Source: Deltaproteobacteria bacterium
GTDB taxonomy: Bacteria; Desulfobacterota; Syntrophia; Syntrophales; JAIPED01
Direction: 5' to 3'
Length of the DNA: 40,046 nucleotides
Assembly: GCA_021737325.1 (NCBI GenBank)
Contig: JAIPED010000011.1
Span: forward strand, 1 to 40,046
Under the pieces are notes generated by a model. It ran no database searches. It was given only the letters and a program-made list of their open reading frames with translations, and was not told the origin of the DNA. Shown here piece after piece: positions 1 to 7,719 of the stretch. Position 1 is the stretch's first letter. Each line of letters begins with the position of its first letter. The position numbers were made by a program, and so were the translations under genes.

Positions 1-1
1 T

Positions 2-550
2 ATCCAATTACTGCACCGTTTAGTGGCGGGACGACAAGGCTCTCAGGAAATTTCCTTGCCCAGATCGCTCAAGATCCGCAGAGAGTACGACGAATTAATC
101 TTCATTGCCCCTCACCAGAGGAACATTCCTCAGAGCGTGGGATGTGATGAAGAGGTGGTGCTTCCTCCCGCAGAAACCACCCCTCAATACCTAGCAATCT
201 CGGCAATGCTCTTCCGCTTCAGTTTGGTCCCCGCGATTGTTGCAAGGTTCGATAACCGCGCCATTACCTTTCTGGATGTCAATAAGATAGCTCCCCCGTT
301 TTTTTTTCGCCGCTGGCATGTGGGAGATCGCATGAATCCGCTAGGGATGAACAACCAATCACGCAAGGTTCAGGATATTTTTACCGACAAAAAAATCCCA
401 CGCCAAGAGCGCCAGCTTTTGCCTCTGTTGCATGACCAAGCAGGCATTCTCTGGATACCGAATATTGCGCTTAGTGAAAGGGCTCGCGTTACCGAGCAGA
501 GCCAAGAACTGCTAAAAATTGAAATCATGAGGAGCGACGATACCGTCTAG
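2..550 (+). CDS. tilS: tRNA(Ile)-lysidine synthase, C-terminal part (5' end outside window)
   Basis: The reading frame is open to the left window edge, so only about the last 182 residues are seen. TilS converts cytidine-34 of tRNA-Ile(CAU) to lysidine with ATP and lysine, in the cytoplasm. The visible part is the C-terminal tRNA-binding region: the stretch WHVGDRMNPLGM followed by VQDIFTDKKIPRQERQLLPL and a later ISERARVTE-like segment (ALSERARVTEQS) matches the conserved TilS C-terminal domain. The catalytic P-loop (SGGxDS) would lie upstream, outside the window. The last 39 bases overlap the 3' end of the convergent lipoprotein gene. A run of nine T lies in the coding sequence at 299-307. 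It is the only gene left of 5220 on the plus strand. Confidence 0.88.
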   Translation: MQLLHRLVAGRQGSQEISLPRSLKIRREYDELIFIAPHQRNIPQSVGCDEEVVLPPAETTPQYLAISAMLFRFSLVPAIVARFDNRAITFLDVNKIAPPFFFRRWHVGDRMNPLGMNNQSRKVQDIFTDKKIPRQERQLLPLLHDQAGILWIPNIALSERARVTEQSQELLKIEIMRSDDTV

Positions 551-1285
551 CGCGCCGCTATTTTGAGAGGACTTTACTTCAAACAATTCCTGCGACAGCT
601 TTTTTTCTTGGTAATGGAGGATCTGCATGGTGAAGATGTTGTTCTTGTATTTGCCCGTTATTTGACGGGGAACATCCCCATCATACTGCACCTGTAGCCA
701 AAAATCCTCAAGTCCCCTGTGCCCCCAATACCGTAGAGGGCGATTCTGTCCATCAAGCCAAACTTGTCGTGACTCCCCGCTACGGGAAAAAGAGTACATC
801 CTCTCCATTTCTACACATCCCGCTAACCACATCCCCCGACTTAACATCTCTGCCGAACCTAAAAGAATGCCCGCGAATTCGTTGGGCAGTAGGGGAAGAT
901 GGACGATGCGTTCCATACTATCGGCGGTGATTGTGCCGCGGTAAACCTTTCCCGGCGCGGCAAGGAAGGCGCTAAAGCTCGTTCCATTTACGGCAACAAT
1001 AGCGGCAAGCGTTCCTATAGGGGTAAAGATATCCCACCTCATTTTATCGGGGGCGGATACATGTAAGATACCCGTAAAAAACGCTTTTTGTTCGCCTTCC
1101 AAGAGAATGGTAAATTCGGAAGATATTGCATCACGCCCTGCGGCTGTTGCCCCTGTTACCTTTTCCCAGCTATGGGTACAACTAGGAGACACCGTTTCTT
1201 TGGTCGGCAACGCCACACAGGAAAAACAGGACAAGACGACAAGCAGTAAACCCGTAAGGACTATCCCGCGGCGCAGTGATGGCAT
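512..1285 (-). CDS. LolB-like outer-membrane lipoprotein
   Basis: A 257-residue protein with an N-terminal signal: charged MPSLRR, hydrophobic core, then a lipobox-like VLSC with the acylated cysteine at residue 20 (a second cysteine at 23 is an alternative). The body has the feel of the LolA/LolB fold family: a segment TGILHVSAPDKMRWDIFTP-like, where a secreted protein describes a lipid-shuttling beta-sheet, then mixed beta strands to the end. The role would be lipoprotein insertion at the outer membrane, but that is inferred from fold resemblance and context. It lies 24 bases downstream of the TPR lipoprotein gene on the same strand and is probably in the same operon. Its 3' end overlaps tilS by 39 bases. 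An unassigned DUF4292-type lipoprotein is the alternative reading. Confidence 0.72.
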   Translation of the reverse strand: MPSLRRGIVLTGLLLVVLSCFSCVALPTKETVSPSCTHSWEKVTGATAAGRDAISSEFTILLEGEQKAFFTGILHVSAPDKMRWDIFTPIGTLAAIVAVNGTSFSAFLAAPGKVYRGTITADSMERIVHLPLLPNEFAGILLGSAEMLSRGMWLAGCVEMERMYSFSRSGESRQVWLDGQNRPLRYWGHRGLEDFWLQVQYDGDVPRQITGKYKNNIFTMQILHYQEKKLSQELFEVKSSQNSGALDGIVAPHDFNF

Positions 1286-1309
1286 GGCACCAATCTCTCT
1301 TTCTGATAT

Positions 1310-3058
1310 CTACTTTTTCATCTTTCGCGAAGATGGAGCGGCTATTTTACCTTCGCAACGAGCTATTTTTTGCTGAACGACTGTATCTTTGGCATCGCCA
1401 TGAAGAAGCTGACGATAGATAGCCAAAGCCGCTTCGTATCGTCCCAGCTTTTCATAATTCTCCGCCAGGTGCAGGGCAACGATTCGCTCGTGAGGAAGCC
1501 TCTCTTGGGCCTTTTGCAAATACTGCAATGCTTGCTCATATTTACCGCGCTTGAACAGTACCCATCCTAGAGAATCTAAAATCTCCGCCTGTTCGGGGCA
1601 CCGAGCGAGTGCCATTTCTATTTTTTCTTGAGCCGCTTTCAGATTAATGCCTCTATCGGCATCATGATAGCCCACAAAATTAAGTGCCTCACAGTGCCTG
1701 GGATCTATTAAGAGGATCTGCTGCATTATGGTGAGTGCCTCTCCCGTTCTCCCGCTTCCGCTGAGTAAAAAACCGTGCGTGTAGAGTATCTCTGTGCTGT
1801 TCGGATAGATCGCCAGCGCCCTTACTAAGGTTGCTTCGGTGTTTTGGATTTGGCCCACCCTGCCATAAATGTCGGCAAGAAAAAGATATGCCTCCGGTGT
1901 CTTAGGAGAGGCGGCGATAATTTCCTCAACTTTTTTGATTGCGTCATCCGTGCTGGATTGTGCGAGAATCTCGGCAACGCGCAGGTTGGCAGGAATGAAA
2001 AAGTGGGACCCGTTCGGAATGTTTGCATAAGCTTCCCGTGCTAGGATATCTTCATTTAGTGCCTCGTGAATCAAACCCTTAAGATAATAACCCTTATCGG
2101 ATGCTTCTCCTGCAATCAGTTGTTTGATAGATGCCATGGCTTGGAGATATCTCTTTTCGTGGATATAAAGAATCGCCATAGTATCGGCTATTTCTGGACA
2201 CCATGGCTCCTCGCCCTTCCACAGATATGCCTCCCCAGAAGGAAATAAACCCGTGATTAGCATGTGGTCAGCTATTGCTTTTCGCAACAAACAACTCTCG
2301 GGAAAAAGCTTTAAGCCCTCCTCATAAATACTGAACTCTCTTTTCTCGTCTCCTTGTGCGCGGTATAATCGCGCCAATTCACGATAAAGGCTTTCTTCTT
2401 TTATTGTTGAGATGACGACTTCTAAATCTTTAATGGCGCTGGTGAAATTTCCAATGGCGGCAAAACAGCGAGAGCGCAGATGGATGGCGTCCATATCATG
2501 ATGGTTGTGCATGATAATTTTGTCCAGGGCTAAAATCGCGTCACGGTATTCCCCATCTTGGCCATGCAATCCTGCCAAGATTTCTAACCCCCTGATATTT
2601 TCCTCGTTCATCTGGACGACCTGCTGGAGTGCGCTTTTTGCTTCGGCATATTCACGGTGATAGATATGGAGTAACGCTCTTAAAAAGAGACTTTCCTCCG
2701 TGTCGTTGCCTAGTTGTCTTGCCCTTTGCAAAGCGTCTGCAGCAAGAGTAACTTCTCCTTGCTCCCACTGTGCGAATCCTAGTCGAGTCCAAAGGTAGGA
2801 AGAGGTATCATCAATTTCCACCGCTCTTTGCAGTAGCTCCGTCGCGGCCGCTATATCACCGCTATTTAACAGCGATTCACTTTTGGCGTAAAGCAGGCTG
2901 GGGCTTGCGGGAATTTGAAGCTCGGCTCCTTGGATAGCGCGTGTATTACAATGCGTCGGCATTGTTTGCCCTACCACCCGTTGCTGGGCACAGGCTACAC
3001 ATCCGAGCAGTAGCAACGCCGCCAGTGTCAGGATTGTCGTGTTCCTAAAAATATTCAA
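1310..3058 (-). CDS. Tetratricopeptide-repeat lipoprotein
   Basis: A 582-residue protein starting with a signal peptide and a clear lipobox, LLLGC, with the lipidated cysteine at residue 20. The remainder is built of many TPR units of about 34 residues with the usual W-G-Y-A-F-A-P spacing, for example around SYLWTRLGFAQWEQGEVTLA and the C-terminal AEILDSLGWVLFKRGKYEQA. TPR arrays bind protein partners, so this is likely a membrane-anchored periplasmic scaffold. It is followed closely by the LolB-like lipoprotein gene, a pairing that suggests an envelope function. The last residues are basic (SSRKMKK). The exact partner cannot be read from sequence. Confidence 0.85.
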   Translation of the reverse strand: MNIFRNTTILTLAALLLLGCVACAQQRVVGQTMPTHCNTRAIQGAELQIPASPSLLYAKSESLLNSGDIAAATELLQRAVEIDDTSSYLWTRLGFAQWEQGEVTLAADALQRARQLGNDTEESLFLRALLHIYHREYAEAKSALQQVVQMNEENIRGLEILAGLHGQDGEYRDAILALDKIIMHNHHDMDAIHLRSRCFAAIGNFTSAIKDLEVVISTIKEESLYRELARLYRAQGDEKREFSIYEEGLKLFPESCLLRKAIADHMLITGLFPSGEAYLWKGEEPWCPEIADTMAILYIHEKRYLQAMASIKQLIAGEASDKGYYLKGLIHEALNEDILAREAYANIPNGSHFFIPANLRVAEILAQSSTDDAIKKVEEIIAASPKTPEAYLFLADIYGRVGQIQNTEATLVRALAIYPNSTEILYTHGFLLSGSGRTGEALTIMQQILLIDPRHCEALNFVGYHDADRGINLKAAQEKIEMALARCPEQAEILDSLGWVLFKRGKYEQALQYLQKAQERLPHERIVALHLAENYEKLGRYEAALAIYRQLLHGDAKDTVVQQKIARCEGKIAAPSSRKMKK

Positions 3059-3080
3059 TGATTGCTCCCCTTCAAACTCA

Positions 3081-3106
3081 ATAAGCGCACAGAAAAAGCC
3101 GCTTAT
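3081..3106 (-). terminator. Inverted repeat downstream of ctpA, weak terminator candidate
   Basis: ATAAGCG at 3081-3087 pairs perfectly with CGCTTAT at 3100-3106 around a 12-base loop, just after the ctpA stop on the minus strand. There is no U-tract after the stem on the minus strand, so factor-independent termination is doubtful. It could instead be an RNA-processing or stability hairpin between ctpA and the TPR gene. Confidence 0.3.
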
Positions 3107-3110
3107 GCTG

Positions 3111-4382
3111 CTATTGCCATCGTTGAATGATCTCCCGCCTGGAAAGGATATCCACCGCTGTTCGTAGTTGGTTATCCTTTTGCAGAGTTTCTTCAGCCTC
3201 GGACGAGGGCTTGTTGTCGTCAGTTCCGTTGTTCTGTTTGGCGAGGTGCCCCTCTATATCCTTCTCCCTTGGAGGAGCCGCACCTTTTTTTGGAGGAGCC
3301 GCTTCCACGGTGATATCAGGTTCTAGCCCCTGTGCTTGGATGCATCTTCCTTTGGGGGTGTAGTACAGGGCGGTTGTTATCTTTACCGCTGCGCCACCAT
3401 ATATGTCGAATTTTCTTTGTACAGAACCTTTACCAAAGGTTCGCGTACCCAAAAGTAGCGCTCGTTCGTGGTCTTGCAGGGCACCCGCAACAATTTCCGA
3501 GGCACTGGCAGACCCTTCATTGACCAAAACAATAAGCGGAGCTAGCGGCTCGTCGCCGTCGTTTTTGGCACGATAGATGAGGTTGCTCTCTGGGCTACGC
3601 CCTTCGGTATAGACAAGAATCCCCTCTGTAATAAAAACATCCGCAACTTCCGCTCCTTCCGTTATCAAACCTCCAGGATTATTACGCAAGTCTAAAATCA
3701 AACCGCGCATGGTGCCATTCTTGGAAGATTTTTTGAGGGTTTTAAGCGCAGCGTGGAGGTCAGCGGAAACCCCGTCACGAAAGGCCATCAGCCTGATATA
3801 CCCAATATCGTTGGCCAATAGTTTATGGGACAAGCTTTTCATATGGATCGTAGCGCGCTGTATCTCAACCTTGAGGACCTCTCCCTCTCGCTCAATCTCC
3901 AGGGTAACATTTGTACCTACAGCTCCGCGAAGCTTACTGACGGCATCTTCAACGGAGAAACCTTCGGTAGTCTTCCCGTCGATTTTAGTTATCTTGTCTC
4001 CTGCCTTAATTCCTTTTTTGTACGCCGGTGTATCTTCCAGCGGTGCGACTACCACCAAAGAACCATTGCGTACGGAGATTACCGTCCCAATACCACCAAA
4101 AACGCCCTTGATTTCAGCAGCGAAATTTTTGGCTTCTTGGGGGCTGAAGTAGTTGCTGTGGGGATCCAAGGCTCCCATCATGCCCTTTATCCCTGCAGCC
4201 ACCACTTTCTCCATATCCACTTCCTGCACATAGTAACGGGTAATGATGCTGGTTACTTCAACAATAGCACGGATTTTCGGATAAACAGGGTCTAATGATT
4301 GCCCACTACTATTAGCTTGATGCACAACAAAAGGCATCCCCAAAAGAAGCAAAACAAACACAACCGTAATGGTCTTCTTCAA
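3111..4382 (-). CDS. ctpA: S41 carboxyl-terminal processing protease
   Basis: A 423-residue periplasmic serine protease of the Prc/CtpA family, which trims or degrades envelope proteins from their C-termini. An N-terminal signal/anchor (residues 1-23) is followed by a PDZ domain (about 95-175; VAPLEDTPAYKKGIKAGDKI is the carboxylate-binding loop region). The S41 catalytic core has SASASE at 291-296 with the likely nucleophile Ser293, Lys318 in GKGSVQ and Gln322; the Ser-Lys spacing of 25 equals that of E. coli Prc. The C-terminal tail (from about residue 355) is rich in Pro, Lys and Glu and probably flexible. It lies 18 bases downstream of trmJ on the same strand and may be co-transcribed with it and the two lipoprotein genes that follow. 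Confidence 0.93.
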   Translation of the reverse strand: MKKTITVVFVLLLLGMPFVVHQANSSGQSLDPVYPKIRAIVEVTSIITRYYVQEVDMEKVVAAGIKGMMGALDPHSNYFSPQEAKNFAAEIKGVFGGIGTVISVRNGSLVVVAPLEDTPAYKKGIKAGDKITKIDGKTTEGFSVEDAVSKLRGAVGTNVTLEIEREGEVLKVEIQRATIHMKSLSHKLLANDIGYIRLMAFRDGVSADLHAALKTLKKSSKNGTMRGLILDLRNNPGGLITEGAEVADVFITEGILVYTEGRSPESNLIYRAKNDGDEPLAPLIVLVNEGSASASEIVAGALQDHERALLLGTRTFGKGSVQRKFDIYGGAAVKITTALYYTPKGRCIQAQGLEPDITVEAAPPKKGAAPPREKDIEGHLAKQNNGTDDNKPSSEAEETLQKDNQLRTAVDILSRREIIQRWQ

Positions 4383-4400
4383 AACATTCCCCCTTACTAA

Positions 4401-5159
4401 CTATTTGTTATTTTTAATTGTCCATTCTATCTGACGCATTATTCCCCTAACAATTTTAACATCCTTGGACAAGAGCTTTGTCCGTGCAAAGAACTTTCTG
4501 ATGTGTCGTAGCCAGTATTCCGGGTTTTCTTTCTTCAAAAAGTCTATTTGCTGTAAAAATGTACGCATTTGTTCAAACATCCTCTCGGTTTCCTGAACCG
4601 ATGCGGTCTGGGGAACGAACCCCCGCCCTCCCGCATCTGCAGCGACAAAGATTTCATAACAAAGAATCATCACCGCATGAGAGAGGTTAATGGAAGAAAA
4701 AGCCGCAGAAGTGGGAATATTCACTATCAAATGGCAGAAACGGAGATCGTCGTTGGCAAGCCCTTTATCCTCCGAACCAAAGAGTAGCGCAACACGGTTG
4801 TTCTGCGCGTTGTTGATGACTGCCTGTGCGGCTTCCCGGGGCTGGACCTGCGGTCCCCGCCCTTCACCCTTCCTGGCCGTTGTGCCCACTACGAAATGCA
4901 TCGGAGCAAGCGCTTCTGCGAGGGATGGGCAGTATTTAATTCCAAGAACAATATCCTTGGCAAAGGGTGTTGCCTGTCCTAACATTTCTTCCTGCGCAAA
5001 AGGCGTACCGTTGGGAACAACGACAAGATTAGTGATGCCCATATTTTTGATACATCTAGCGGTAAAGCCAACATTTCCAGGGTGTTTAGGCCTCGTTAAA
5101 ACCACCGTAACATTTTGCAAAAGTGCGGCTGTTGCCGGTGTTGTTGCTACGCTTTGCAT
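4401..5159 (-). CDS. trmJ: TrmJ-type tRNA/rRNA 2'-O-methyltransferase (SPOUT family)
   Basis: A 252-residue SpoU/TrmH-superfamily enzyme that transfers methyl from SAM to ribose 2'-OH; TrmJ members act on position 32 of tRNAs. The N-terminal motif 1 is VVLTRPKHPGNVGFTARCIK, with the conserved Asn and Arg. The knotted SAM-binding region shows LLFGSEDKGLAND (motif 2) and NIPTSAAFSSINLSHAVMI (motif 3), including the N-L-S. The C-terminal helical extension (about residues 185-252) is typical of TrmJ rather than TrmL. A good ribosome site (GGGGGAG) sits about six bases before the ATG. It is the first gene of the leftward block and is divergent from rsmG across a 60-base gap. Which tRNA is modified is not visible. 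Confidence 0.85.
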   Translation of the reverse strand: MQSVATTPATAALLQNVTVVLTRPKHPGNVGFTARCIKNMGITNLVVVPNGTPFAQEEMLGQATPFAKDIVLGIKYCPSLAEALAPMHFVVGTTARKGEGRGPQVQPREAAQAVINNAQNNRVALLFGSEDKGLANDDLRFCHLIVNIPTSAAFSSINLSHAVMILCYEIFVAADAGGRGFVPQTASVQETERMFEQMRTFLQQIDFLKKENPEYWLRHIRKFFARTKLLSKDVKIVRGIMRQIEWTIKNNK

Positions 5160-5204
5160 CCAGCTCCCCCTGAGAATTATATTTGCCCCGTCTCGGCTCT
5201 TTTG

Positions 5205-5213
5205 TTAACCACA
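5205..5213 (+). promoter_or_regulatory. DnaA-box-like site in the trmJ/rsmG divergent gap
   Basis: TTAACCACA differs at one base from the DnaA-box consensus TTATCCACA. It lies in the 60-base gap where transcription switches from leftward to rightward, immediately before the rsmG start. A single box of this quality can occur by chance, so it is weak support for DnaA binding here. Confidence 0.3.
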
Positions 5214-5219
5214 GATGCC

Positions 5220-5888
5220 ATGCAGGTAAACCTCAAACATTTATTACAAAACTCCGCCGCTTCGCTGGGAATATCAATAAACGAAGGACACTTGTTGTCA
5301 TTTGCCGCCTACTTTGATTTGGTGCATTTTTGGAATAAAAAAATCAATCTCTTTGCTTCAACCAGCCCTGAAGATTTTGTTATCAAGCATCTCCTTGATT
5401 CGCTTGCCCCTGCCATCTTTGCTCCGCTACACGGTAGTAAGATAATTGATATAGGCTCGGGAGCAGGATTGCCCGCAATACCCTTGGCGATTGTTACTAG
5501 CCCACAAAGCGTTACCATGGTGGAAGCAACGCGCAAAAAGGCATCTTTTTTGCGGCAAGCCGTTAACGAGCTCAAGCTGGATAATGTAGAAATTATAAAC
5601 CGTTATCTGGATGTGGAGGATGTAAGGATAAACGCCGCTGTTAAGTATGATATTATGACTTCGCGGGCAATGATAGATCTGCACGGATTACTTAAAATAG
5701 CGCGATACCATCTGCGCAACGGTGGGGTGCTGGTGGCGATGAAGGGGTTAAATGTGGCAACAGAATTGGAAGTAGCGCAAGATCTTGCTCCTTCTTATAG
5801 CATGGCTTTTTTGACAGAACATCGCTATGTCCTACCTTGGCTAAACCAGAGTAGAAGCCTTTGTCTGTTTCGGCGCGGAAGTGAGTAA
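5220..5888 (+). CDS. rsmG: 16S rRNA (guanine527-N7)-methyltransferase
   Basis: RsmG (GidB) methylates G527 of 16S rRNA using SAM. From the ATG at 5220 the protein is 222 residues, the usual family size; upstream in-frame codons at 5115 translate to an unlikely cysteine-rich string and overlap trmJ, so they were discounted. Family landmarks are FAAYFDLVHFWNKKINLFA, a DFVIKHLLDSLAP segment, SAM motif I IIDIGSGAGLPAIPLAI, then VEATRKKASFLRQAVNELKL and the SRAMIDLHGLL region. The C-terminal half matches the family less well. No clear ribosome site precedes the start. It is the first gene of the rightward block leading into parAB-dnaA, the usual rsmG-parA-parB order near oriC. Confidence 0.9.
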   Translation: MQVNLKHLLQNSAASLGISINEGHLLSFAAYFDLVHFWNKKINLFASTSPEDFVIKHLLDSLAPAIFAPLHGSKIIDIGSGAGLPAIPLAIVTSPQSVTMVEATRKKASFLRQAVNELKLDNVEIINRYLDVEDVRINAAVKYDIMTSRAMIDLHGLLKIARYHLRNGGVLVAMKGLNVATELEVAQDLAPSYSMAFLTEHRYVLPWLNQSRSLCLFRRGSE

Positions 5889-5937
5889 TCGCATGAAGTG
5901 TAAACGGTTTTTGTTGTTGCGCCCCCATTCTCTTTTG

Positions 5938-5967
5938 TGTTACCCGCCTGCGGTCCCCCCGGTAACA
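5938..5967. repeat. Inverted repeat in the rsmG-parA gap
   Basis: TGTTACC at 5938-5944 is mirrored by GGTAACA at 5961-5967, with a 16-base GC-rich spacer. It sits about 80 bases before parA in the 158-base rsmG-parA gap. The half-sites resemble an operator or a parS-like element in general form, but they do not match the canonical parS core (CACGTG). No convincing terminator or sigma70 promoter was seen in the rest of this gap. Confidence 0.4.
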
Positions 5968-6046
5968 GACACTAGCTCACAGCTAATCGCTATTGGGGCT
6001 CCTTTTTGTGTATTTTTTAACCAAGCATTCCTAGAAGGGCAATAGA

Positions 6047-6838
6047 ATGGGTAGAGTTATTTGTATCGCCAACCAGAAAGGTGGGGTAGGAAAAACCACC
6101 ACAGCGGTAAACCTGGCAGCATCTGTGGCCATTACCCAGCGCCGCACACTAATAGTGGATTGTGATCCACAGGGGAATACCACCAGTGGTTTAATGGAGG
6201 GTATGGATACTCCTCCTCGCCTCAACCTGTATCATTGTCTCTGTGGTGGTGCTGTCATAAGCGAGGCCGTTAGACCCACCGCCGTGCCGTATCTGGATAT
6301 CCTGGCTGCTGACCAAAATTTGGTCGGCGCGGAAATAGAAATGGTGTCCCGAGAGAACAGGGAACGGCAACTAGCGATCCTGTTGTCCCATGTTCTCCCT
6401 CAATACGAATATATCTTTTTAGATTGTCCTCCCGCTTTAGGCTTGCTTACCCTCAACGCCTTGGTGGCTTCGGACTCTATCCTCATTCCCTTGCAATGTG
6501 AATACTTTGCACTGGAAGGGTTAAGTGCCTTGCTCAAAACGATTGAGCTGGTAAAATCCTCATTAAACCCACGCTTGGAAATAGAGGGCATCTTGCTCAC
6601 TATGTTTGATTCTCGGAATGCCCTTTCACACCATGTGGCCAACGATGTCAGGGCACATTTACCGCAGCATCTTTTCCGTGTTGTGATTCCGCGAAATGTC
6701 CGCCTTTCAGAATGTTCCAGCTACGGAAAACCGGTCATTCTTTATGATGTAAAATCGCGGGGCGCTATAGCCTACATTGAACTGGCACATGAAATTCTCT
6801 CCAAATATGCAACCAAAGGAGTGGGAAATGACCAGTAA
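6047..6838 (+). CDS. parA: Chromosome-partitioning ATPase ParA/Soj
   Basis: A 263-residue Walker-type ATPase that moves the origin region by forming ATP-dependent dimers on the nucleoid and responding to ParB. The deviant Walker A motif is KGGVGKTTTAVNLA near the N-terminus (with the signature first lysine), Walker A' LIVDCDPQGNTT follows, and the Walker B-like YIFLDCPPALG and the PLQCEYFALEGLS region are all intact. The short N-terminus lacks a DNA-binding domain, as in chromosomal Soj rather than plasmid P1-type ParA. The gene overlaps parB by 11 bases, so the two are translationally coupled. It is preceded by a 158-base gap after rsmG. Confidence 0.96.
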   Translation: MGRVICIANQKGGVGKTTTAVNLAASVAITQRRTLIVDCDPQGNTTSGLMEGMDTPPRLNLYHCLCGGAVISEAVRPTAVPYLDILAADQNLVGAEIEMVSRENRERQLAILLSHVLPQYEYIFLDCPPALGLLTLNALVASDSILIPLQCEYFALEGLSALLKTIELVKSSLNPRLEIEGILLTMFDSRNALSHHVANDVRAHLPQHLFRVVIPRNVRLSECSSYGKPVILYDVKSRGAIAYIELAHEILSKYATKGVGNDQ

Positions 6839-7697
6839 GGCTCCCTTAGGTAAGGGTTTACAAGCTTTGATTCCTAATACGGTAATCATTTCCGAAGATA
6901 GTAGGATTCTTTCTTGTGGTATTGAGGATTTACGACCAGGAACCTATCAAGCAAGAAAGACCTTCACGGTTGCCGACCTTCAAGAGCTGATCAATTCTAT
7001 CAGTGAGAGCGGTATCATTCAGCCACTTCTTGTAAGAAAGGTTGCGGGAAAGCAAGGATATGAGATCATCGCGGGCGAACGACGGTGGCGGGCGGCACAA
7101 AAGGCAGGACTGCAACAGGTGCCTGTTATCGTTAAGTCGTTTTCCGACGCCGAGGCTGCGGAAGTTTCTTTGTTGGAAAACTTGCAACGGGAGAACTTAA
7201 ACCCCATTGAGGAAGCGGAAGGTTTTGAACGGCTAATCAGAGAATTTGGCAATACTCACGAATCGCTCGCAAAACGACTCGGTAAAGATCGCTCCACAAT
7301 AACCAATTCTATGAGATTGTTGAAATTACCCGAATTTGCCCGCAGGGCGGTTGCGGAGCAACGCATCTCTGCAGGACATGCCCGTTGTTTAATCGGCTGT
7401 TCTAATACAGAAATAAAGGAAATTATTACAGATATTGAAAAAAAGGGGCTTTCCGTGCGTGCTGTAGAATCGTGGCTACTTGCTAAAAAGGACCCTCGAC
7501 CTGCAAAGATAAGCAAGAGCGAGACCTATGCCAACGATGTATCTACAAGCCTCTCTTCTTTGCTACATACCAAAGTACAAATTATCAAGGACCCCACTGG
7601 TGGTAAGGGTAAGCTGTTAATATCTTTTGCGTCTAATGATGAGTTAGATAACATTATAAAAACTATAAGGAATGGCGTGGGAAAAAACATATTCTAG
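6828..7697 (+). CDS. parB: Chromosome-partitioning protein ParB/Spo0J
   Basis: ParB is a CTP-dependent clamp that loads at parS and spreads. The start at 6828 has an ideal AAGGAG site eight bases upstream and gives the family-typical MTSKAPLGKGLQALIP N-terminus; an in-frame ATG at 6777 would extend it into parA. The protein is 289 residues. Box I/II includes GIIQPLLVRK and the CTP-binding GERRWRAAQ; LLENLQRENLNPIEEA follows, then the helix-turn-helix with LAKRLGKDRSTITN, and a C-terminal dimerisation domain that binds non-specific DNA. It ends 22 bases before dnaA. No canonical parS was spotted by eye in the window. Confidence 0.95.
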   Translation: MTSKAPLGKGLQALIPNTVIISEDSRILSCGIEDLRPGTYQARKTFTVADLQELINSISESGIIQPLLVRKVAGKQGYEIIAGERRWRAAQKAGLQQVPVIVKSFSDAEAAEVSLLENLQRENLNPIEEAEGFERLIREFGNTHESLAKRLGKDRSTITNSMRLLKLPEFARRAVAEQRISAGHARCLIGCSNTEIKEIITDIEKKGLSVRAVESWLLAKKDPRPAKISKSETYANDVSTSLSSLLHTKVQIIKDPTGGKGKLLISFASNDELDNIIKTIRNGVGKNIF

Positions 7698-7719
7698 CCT
7701 CTGGTGTAATTAGTAAACA

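Noticed and set aside
299-307. Run of nine T in tilS as a frameshift
   Set aside because: The frame is intact on both sides and the protein matches TilS, so it is only a possible slippage site.
5115-5219. Longer rsmG start giving a cysteine-rich N-terminus
   Set aside because: It overlaps the trmJ coding region on the other strand and the residues do not resemble RsmG.
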